Positions 59,001 through 64,000 of a DNA stretch of 64,000 bases are shown here, piece by piece. Where the stretch lies: assembly GCA_946894095.1 (NCBI GenBank), contig OX335644.1:9653595-9717594 (forward strand), written 5' to 3'. The stretch comes from Incurvaria masculella. Lineage: Eukaryota; Arthropoda; Insecta; Lepidoptera; Incurvariidae. The notes under the pieces are model-generated. The model searched no databases, was not told where the DNA came from, and saw nothing but the letters and a program-made list of their open reading frames with translations. Position numbers and translations under genes: made by a program. Positions within the stretch are counted from its first letter, which is position 1. Every line of letters begins with the position of its first letter.

Positions 59001-60347
59001 TACCGGATACCCTTCACGGAGCAGGAACTGCAAAATATGACCTGGTCCCACCGCAAGATGGTGGGACAGCTGGTGAGCCTTTCATCCGCTGCATTTTGTG
59101 GTGTAATGGGCGGCTTACACACTGCACAGTGAACGATGCATGTACAGGTATTCTGCGGTATGGCCCTGGTCAGAATTTATTTTACTACCTATTGTTGGTA
59201 CCGGAAATTGTGGTTTATATCAAAGTGTCATCATATTATCATATCACAATGCACTCCCAAAGGCACCAACTTGCCAGGACCTCCTATTTTTGTGAGCTAA
59301 GTACATTGAACGCATGTAAAACACGGGATATTTTTTATTAACGTTCCGAACATTCAATGCGTTTTTTTTATGAAGCTGGATATTGATGTTTGGCTAATTC
59401 GACACTACATGGGCACTGGGTGCCATGTCAGGTCTTCCTATCGCACAGCCACATTGAACTGGACCAAATTAAATTGAATTGCTGCCTAGACCATCTTTCA
59501 TTGCAATGGTCAAGAACCGGGTCTGGATTAACCCTACCTCCTAGTAAGTAAGGTCGTTTTCTTCTAAGGGTTTTTCCAACCTACAGTTTTACGTGGTGAT
59601 GCCATAAGTGGAATCCAAACCACGGCCAGCCTCAACAGTCGGAAATGGTCAGCCACCCAGAAGTCGAATGCGCCCAGTGTTGCTAAGCCTCTAATATCGA
59701 ACCATTAGGCTCAGTGCCACCTAAATAGGTGCCAAGGCGATTGTACCCACCCAGAAGGGATTAACTGTTCTCCCAATAAGTTATGAACATAGTTTTGAAT
59801 GGGTTCCAAACCACGAAACTGTCTTCAATTCATGCGCTTCTTGACCTTCTCTTCTGCAAGAAATTTTGCGATGGAAGTTTTGGCTAGTCTGATGCTAAGC
59901 TCCAAATAATCTGTGTGTGAAGTTCCGAGTAATGCTGGACGACTTTGTGCTGAGGAACCGGATAAAGCAGCTGAAGCAGGCGCGCCTCTACTGGGCCTCC
60001 ATGATGTACGAGAAGTACCCCAACAGACCATTCTTGTGAGTTCTCTTTCCATTTGTCCTGTACTGTAATCAGGTGGTCAACCCCTCTTCGACAAGCTTTT
60101 AATTTTACTCTCCGGTGCGACCAGTTATAGAATATTTCAACTAACAAAACTGTGGTTTTGTATCATTAAGCCTGGATAAAGATAGAACTTGTTGTTGGGT
60201 GGCTTAAGACAAACATAATTGTATTGATATTTTGGCAGAGAAACGTTCTTCACGTACTTGCCTGGCCGGCTTGTCGACACGTACTTCATCAACCCCTACA
60301 GTGTCTCCGTGACGAAAACATACAGAGCCAAAACCTGCCCCTTGTAA
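47050..60347 (+). CDS. Unrecognised 15-exon protein, about 664 aa
   Basis: Exons: 47050-47136 (candidate first), 48976-49120, 49477-49767, 50906-51040, 52126-52280, 53564-53596, 53750-53837, 54552-54698, 55520-55667, 56198-56414, 57304-57363, 58432-58558, 58933-59072, 59923-60035, 60239-60347. The last 14 total 1908 nt with every phase matching, so the model is strong; exon 1 rests only on an ATG frame and a phase-0 donor (GTTAGA). I cannot name the protein. Visible: Trp/aromatic-rich N-terminal part (EPVWVYLERE), a proline run (SPPPPPQP), a highly basic Lys/Arg stretch encoded by 53564-53837, a glycine-rich segment (YIPVHGGLVMTPGGYTIPVI), and a Cys/His cluster C401-x3-C405-x-C407-x15-C423-x-C425-x-H427 that could bind metal. 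The C terminus is basic and aromatic. There is no signal peptide or TM segment. AATAAA at 60374. Introns carry MITEs and SINEs. Confidence 0.85.
47341..47820. mobile_element. TTAA-flanked 480-bp MITE, copy 2
   Basis: Same ends and interior as 13851-14329, with TTAA at 47341-47344 and 47817-47820. First intron of the 15-exon gene. Confidence 0.87.
47935..48085 (+). mobile_element. Helitron-like 3' end, degraded
   Basis: GAAACCACTCAATAGATTCT, then TGTCCCGTGCGGAGCCAGGT and ACGTCAGGCAG: the same order as 35020-35165 but with the terminal CTAG mutated. Confidence 0.4.
48226..48705. mobile_element. TTAA-flanked 480-bp MITE, copy 3
   Basis: TTAA at 48226-48229 and 48702-48705. Only ~400 bp from copy 2 and in the same orientation; nearly identical to it. 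Confidence 0.87.
50476..50875. mobile_element. GGCCGG-TIR repeat, near-palindromic copy
   Basis: AAACCGGCCAAGTGCGAGTC at the left, GACTCGCACTTGGCCGGTTT at the right, with two inverted GCCGCTATAA modules in between and an ATTT microsatellite at 50763-50798. It ends ~30 bp before the exon at 50906. Confidence 0.75.
51265..51862. mobile_element. Nest of foldback MITEs
   Basis: At least three CACGTCAC-family pieces (51265-51402, 51535-51640, 51640-51862) and one different palindromic element (51403-51535: ACGAAAAGTAGCACTTTGTG ... CAAAGTACTACTTTTCGTTA) are inserted in or beside one another. Confidence 0.7.
52313..52697 (+). mobile_element. Full-length SINE with 5S rRNA-like head
   Basis: The head contains CCGAAGTTAAGCAACGCTGG and CTTGGATGGGTGACC, matching the 5S rRNA internal promoter (box A, box C), preceded by a tRNA-type box A TGGCCCAGTGG. 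It then continues into the same body and tail as the tRNA-headed copies (CTTACTAGGTGGTAGGGTTT, CCCGCCCGGGTTGGTACCAT, CCATCCATGTCCAG) and a 16-A tail. Intron of the 15-exon gene. Confidence 0.9.
52868..53070 (+). mobile_element. SINE, head missing
   Basis: AAGGTGGTAGGGTTAATCCC through GTTAGCTATCCATGATCAGT and an A-run. Its 3' part is duplicated in tandem (see 52928-53422). Confidence 0.8.
52928..53422 (+). repeat. Tandem duplication, 248 + 247 bp
   Basis: Unit 1 52928-53175 and unit 2 53176-53422 both run from GCGGCAATGGAAATTGTCCG to CATTATATATCCCTGTTA. They differ at a few sites only (e.g. a small change near 53062/53310 and near 53114/53359). The duplicated block joins half a SINE to unique intron sequence. 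Confidence 0.9.
54300..54455. mobile_element. Diverged CACGTCAC-family MITE
   Basis: AAGAAGAGACATTCTAGTTA ... GTGACGTGCTAAATCTTACG ... TTTTTGTGCGTTCGGCCCTT. Confidence 0.55.
54902..55025. mobile_element. MITE (CCACCACCTCCAG TIR), copy 2
   Basis: Matches 45194-45319 over its length: TTTCCACCACCTCCAGCTGC to AACCGGAGGTGAAAACAGGG. Confidence 0.75.
55030..55262 (+). mobile_element. SINE, head partial
   Basis: TAGTTCGGATTCCATCTAAA, TTACTAGGTGGTAGGGTTAA, GTGATATTAGCCATAGCTGC and an A-rich end. Confidence 0.75.
56530..56770. repeat. Relative of the MITE at 10924-11175
   Basis: GGAAGGACGGGGATAGAAAC, AACTTCACAGGGCGCTATTC, GCGTCCCGAATTCGTAAGCG recur in the same order. Confidence 0.6.
56790..57010 (+). 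mobile_element. SINE, diverged
   Basis: GTCCGTGTTTTCCATCCAGT, ATGCCTGGCATGGCATCTAA, TTCAGTTCGATAAAAAA. Confidence 0.7.
57782..58035 (+). mobile_element. SINE, tRNA-head linker retained
   Basis: CGAGCTACTCCATGGTTCAG is the linker of the tRNA-headed subfamily; then TTTTCCATCCAGTTCATACA and GTGTGGTATTAGCATAG. Confidence 0.7.
58608..58762 (-). mobile_element. Fragment of the GGCCGG-TIR repeat
   Basis: TTGTTGTTATAGCGGCAAAA, GAGATACAGCCCTGTGGCAG, GGGTACGGAACCC. Very like 3031-3233. Confidence 0.7.
59250..59336 (-). mobile_element. SINE tail scrap
   Basis: AGGCACCAACTTGCCAGGAC, AGTACATTGAACGCATGTAA. Poorly conserved. Confidence 0.4.
59375..59722 (-). mobile_element. SINE with 5S-like head, diverged
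   Basis: Complement gives GAGGCTTAGCAACACTGGGC and CTTCTGGGTGGCTGACC, a decayed version of the 5S-like head at 52313, followed by GAGGCTGGCCGTGGTTTGGA and the common body. Confidence 0.75.
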
Positions 60348-60373
60348 AATTTGGCATTTGTGTCTAGTTCTGT

Positions 60374-60379
60374 AATAAA
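60374..60379 (+). promoter_or_regulatory. Polyadenylation signal of the 15-exon gene
   Basis: AATAAA 27 bp after the stop codon. Confidence 0.7.
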
Positions 60380-60629
60380 TATGGTAGTTTTTTTTTTCAT
60401 TTGTGTTGCTTTAGGATTATCAAATTCTGCACATTTTATTATGTTAACAAGTTAAGTAAAGTCTTAAATTTACTGTAAAATGTGCAGAAATTTATAAATT
60501 GTAAATAAACATTTACAAATCAAATATGTTTTAAAAGTTTAAAGTTTAAATAAAGCAAAATTTTCATACTAACTTTTGTTAATATTTACTCCAGGAACTT
60601 TAGCCTTAAATCAGCACTTAGAAAAACAT

Positions 60630-61429
60630 TAAATCCGAAATGCAATTTTTTTTCTCATAAACGTAGTATTTCATGTGGACGTGTGTACATTAAGTTTGCA
60701 ACATTTTGGGGGGTCCGGAAGATAGGAATAAAATATGAAATCTGATTAAAAAATTATATCTCCTAAACAAATATTTAGAAATGTTATTTAAAAATGTTAT
60801 ATGTTAGCTAATTTTAGCTGTAATATTACTGTGAATTTGCAACTATTTCTTATTTACGGAACTGTGTAAATATATTTTTGTTGTGCTATTTTCATAATAT
60901 CTGCAAAGCAAATAATGAAAATTCTATTTTTTTTTCTGAAATTGGAAACTGACCGCAAACTCTATATTCTGTGAAATTTGTAAAATATTGCAAATATTAG
61001 AAGCACATTTGTTTTCATTTATAATTTTTACATTCACACAAAAGCTAAACAAAAAATTCGAAATACGTATAAAATCGTTCGTTGTATAGTTTTTAAAGAA
61101 TTTAATTTTCTTTTACATATTCTAGAAAGAAATATAGCAATAGCAAGTTAGGTTCGCAGCATAGATTTTTTTTAGTAAAAACATTTTTTTAAATACATTT
61201 CCGTAATTACAAAATTGTTGCAAATTCACAGTTACATTAGGCCTTAAAAGACTTAACATATAATTTTTTTTAATACCGTTTCTAAATATTTGTTTAGGAG
61301 ATATATATATTTTTGATACATTTTATTTTTTTTCTATCTTCCGGGCCCCGTTAAATGTTGCAGACTTAATGTAAGCATATGAACATGAAATTATATATTT
61401 CTGAGAAAAAAAAATCATTTCGGATTTCA
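60630..61429. mobile_element. Foldback element, arms ~235 bp
   Basis: Left arm 60630-60863 and right arm 61197-61429 are imperfect inverted repeats: AAATCCGAAATG against CATTTCGGATTT, ATCTCCTAAACAAATATTTA against TAAATATTTGTTTAGGAGAT, CTGTGAATTTGCAA against TTGCAAATTCACAG. The ~330-bp centre is AT-rich and non-coding. Confidence 0.7.
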
Positions 61430-62032
61430 TGTGCTTCTCAAACCGTATCTATCCCGGTCTAATTGTAGTCTTTCCACAGACGAATCTTCATTATTAAAAA
61501 GTATGCAAAGATCTTTGATGCATTTTAATTGTAAAGTTCACAAAAGCAAAAAGAAATGGATTAGAGACATGCGCTGCCATCATCTGTCAAAAAATCGACT
61601 CCATAAGCAAATGTTATATAACAAACCAGTAGTCTATAGACTTACACCAGTGCATGGCTCGCTGTGATGTAAAATGCAAGTTCAAGGCAATGATTTTTGG
61701 TATTTGGTATTATTTATGGTTAAACCCATGCATATGATTATGGCAGTACTCGCTCATAATTTTTTTAACATTCTTGGGCATAAACTAGTCAATTAAGTAA
61801 ATCCGTAGGAAAAATGGTAATATGTTAAGAGCCAATAGTATAGTAATATAGACTAAGTAGCCGTTTTCATAATCAGACATGACTCTTGCACGTGGCACAA
61901 CTTTTCATTCCAATTTTAATTGTTAATGGTTTTCGGAAAATTATAAAAAAAATAAAAAGGGGTAAATTCACTGTTTTAATTTGGTTTGAGATAGCTATTT
62001 ACAATAATATTCAACATACATACAAGTTTGTC
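61430..62032. other. 3' flank, nothing recognised
   Basis: A 78-codon plus frame (61431-61667) has no recognisable domain or splice context. The 3'UTR of the minus-strand gene ending at 62033 may reach into this stretch. Confidence 0.35.
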
Positions 62033-62161
62033 CTAATCAGTGCCATTGAAAAATTTCGATAGGAAGTCCTTGGGTTTGGGCTCTGCAGTGGGAGCCCAGT
62101 AGGCCATGATATTGCCTTTCTGTTTCCACATGTTCACTGTCTCCTTTAACTCCATTTGACC
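62033..62161 (-). CDS. Terminal exon of an unidentified minus-strand gene
   Basis: On the minus strand an acceptor (TCTTGCAG) opens a phase-0 frame of 42 residues: QMELKETVNMWKQKGNIMAY, then WAPTAEPKPKDFLSKFFNGT and D before TAG. Codon use and the clean acceptor look like a real host exon, and nothing repetitive matches it. The upstream exons would lie right of it, beyond 63.1 kb or outside the window. I do not recognise the protein. Confidence 0.6.
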   Translation of the reverse strand, partial: GQMELKETVNMWKQKGNIMAYWAPTAEPKPKDFLSKFFNGTD

Positions 62162-62334
62162 CTGCAAGACATTAAATTAAAACATTAATAACTGTACTAT
62201 CCAACAGATTTTTTTTATGAATTGATAACTACTAGTAGTAGTCGGTTCATATCGATTCTTTCAGATTTTAGAAAATATTTAAGACCAGATTTCTTTACTA
62301 GATTGTACGTACACTTTAAAGGGTCCGGCCCTGT

Positions 62335-62620
62335 CACATAAAAAAGGGGGTACTTACTCCCTAATACTATATTCTCATGATATCCCAACACACTGCCATT
62401 TCCTCAAAAATTTGGTGTCATCTCAGAACTTTACCTTCAACCAACTTTTCATCCATTGCGATGCTATCAACACAGACTTAACCCTAACACCTAACAGGGA
62501 AAGGGACCAACAGTTTTACATACATTCTGAGCCATGGAACAACTCACATGCTTGACGAAATTCAGTTATCTAACTCAGAAACAGAAATAAAATGGTACAT
62601 GAATGGGGGCGGATGATTAA
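62335..62620 (-). mobile_element. SINE with tRNA-head linker
   Basis: CCATTGCGATGCTATCAACA, TTAACCCTAACACCTAACAG, GAGCCATGGAACAACTCACA: diverged reverse copy. Confidence 0.65.
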
Positions 62621-62760
62621 ACGAATTTATTAAATGTAATAAATTCGCTAGAGTATTTATTTTGCCGCTCTCCGAGCTACGAGCTGTCCTAAAATTCGCT
62701 GCCCCTTCCAACACACCGGCCAACTCCTAAACGCACAATGGTAATTGTATCATAATTTCA

Positions 62761-63095
62761 GTCTCCGTAGCCTATTGGCGCGACGTCTTGTGGTTCGATA
62801 AGCTGTAGCTGTGGCTGAAGCCATTCTAAGCGCGGCTGGCCCTGGATCGGATTCCTCGTAAAACTGTAGGTCCCTTTTCCTTACTAGGTGTTAGGGTTAT
62901 ACCACCCGGGTTGGTACCATCGTATTGAATGAATTATGGTCGAAGCGTCAATAAATTGTCCGTGTTTTCTACCCAGTTCAATGCAGCCGAGCAATATAAG
63001 GAAGGTCCCGGTGTGGCACCTAGTTCCCATGTGGTGTGTTAGGCTAATATCATGACGATCGGCTTGATAAGCTATCCATGTCCAGGTACATAAAA
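62761..63095 (+). mobile_element. Full-length SINE, head variant
   Basis: The head GTCTCCGTAGCCTATTGGCG has a tRNA-type box A; the following part lacks the 5S boxes but joins the body through GCGGCTGGCCCTGGATCGGA as in the 5S-headed copies. It has the common body and tail and an A-run. Confidence 0.8.
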
Positions 63096-63099
63096 AAAA

Positions 63100-64000
63100 G
63101 ACATATGTAACATAAATGATTTATGGTGAGGAAACCAACCACTTTGGTGGTGTTAGGCTTTCTATTGGCTCGCCACATAAAGATGTTTTTATTTGGGTTA
63201 AATTGTCAACTGCTGGATACCCCGAGACTACATTCTTGTTCCGATGATGATGTTTATTAGATTTTTTCCTTCATTAATCTTTAAACTTATCAACTATTTA
63301 AAATATAAAATTTAACTTATGGACTTTTCTACTCTATTCGAAAGGTTAAGAAAATTTAAAAATATTTTATTTTCTGGATAATTTCTAGTCTATTAACCGT
63401 TCAATCGAAGTCAAATGATTTTAGGGCCAAATCATATATTTTAAGCAGGCTGATTAATACTGAACCAGCAAAAAAAAATTGGGGGCAGTTGTAACTGGAG
63501 AGCAAGGCCAAAACACAGCTTGTCCAGAATTCGGAAGGACCGCACATTGATGTTGCCTCCATATCATCAGTCCACACAGTAGGTACATAATCTGGTGTTT
63601 CCGGCATGACGCCTTCTGTGCTTAAATGTTTATATGCTAGATTATCAAGCCATTACTGTATGTAATTCGATGAATATATTAATACATTCTTTATTGTGCA
63701 ATATAGAAAACAAAAACAATTATAAGACCAATTCAAAACAACCAAATTGCACAAAGGCGGACTTATCACTAAGATTGATTTCTTCTAGTCAACCTTTGGG
63801 GTGATGAGAAACAATCTAAAATTTCTCTAGAGGTAGGTACATAATAGCAATTTGAAAGGAAAAAGAATTAAACAAATAAAATAAAAATATATACATACAG
63901 TATGAACATACATAAACCATAATTTACATAACAATACAAACATACTATAAATTAAATAAACTAATATATATGATACAATATACTAACATATATTGTGTGT
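63100..64000. other. AT-rich flank, nothing firmly recognised
   Basis: A minus frame at 63401-63607 (MPETPDYVPTVWTDDMEATS...) is open for 68 codons, but no acceptor, donor or family could be established. Confidence 0.35.

Noticed and set aside
44077..60347. FTSJ1, NSUN6 and neighbours as an RNA-modification gene cluster
   Set aside because: Two tRNA methyltransferases separated by a P450 gene and ~40 kb give no evidence of functional linkage.
63401..63607. 68-codon minus ORF as a host exon
   Set aside because: No splice sites in phase and no recognisable family; kept only as a remark.

Overview
This is nuclear DNA from a lepidopteran insect. The evidence is the short GT-AG exons in an AT-rich, heavily transposon-filled background, a CYP3-clan cytochrome P450, an animal NSUN6 and FTSJ1, intact mariner and Jockey elements, Helitron 3' ends, and abundant short TIR elements and SINEs of the type common in moth and butterfly genomes. 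No bacterial operon, CRISPR array or free-standing tRNA/rRNA gene was seen.

Layout: (1) 66-5557, plus strand: the last four coding exons of NSUN6, a tRNA m5C methyltransferase, with the start lying left of the window. (2) 5.6-15.9 kb: no host gene; Helitron fragments, a large foldback element with a GC-rich centre, MITEs, LINE scraps and SINEs. (3) 15942-33905, minus strand: a complete 10-exon P450 gene (549 codons by my splicing; all splice phases agree). Its introns hold an intact mariner, two kinds of LINE, SINEs and Helitron ends. Its I-helix exon is followed by two in-frame tandem copies. (4) 34-44 kb: TTAA-flanked foldback element, MITEs, a near full-length Jockey with target-site duplication, and a long-TIR element with CTA duplication. 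(5) 44077-44955, plus: single-exon FTSJ1/TRM7-type tRNA 2'-O-methyltransferase, with a MITE ending 46 bp before its ATG. (6) 47050-60347, plus: a 15-exon gene (about 664 aa) that I do not recognise; the 14 downstream exons join with consistent phases to one open frame. (7) 60.4-64 kb: foldback element, SINEs and the terminal exon (minus strand) of a further unidentified gene.

The host genes look independent rather than functionally linked, although two are tRNA methyltransferases. The most unusual material is the I-helix exon triplication of the P450, a SINE family that carries one body behind two different pol III heads (tRNA-like and 5S rRNA-like), three near-identical TTAA-flanked 480-bp elements implying recent mobilisation, and a tandem partial copy of the NSUN6 catalytic exon. 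All exon coordinates are hand-derived from reading frame and splice motifs and have not been tested against transcripts.
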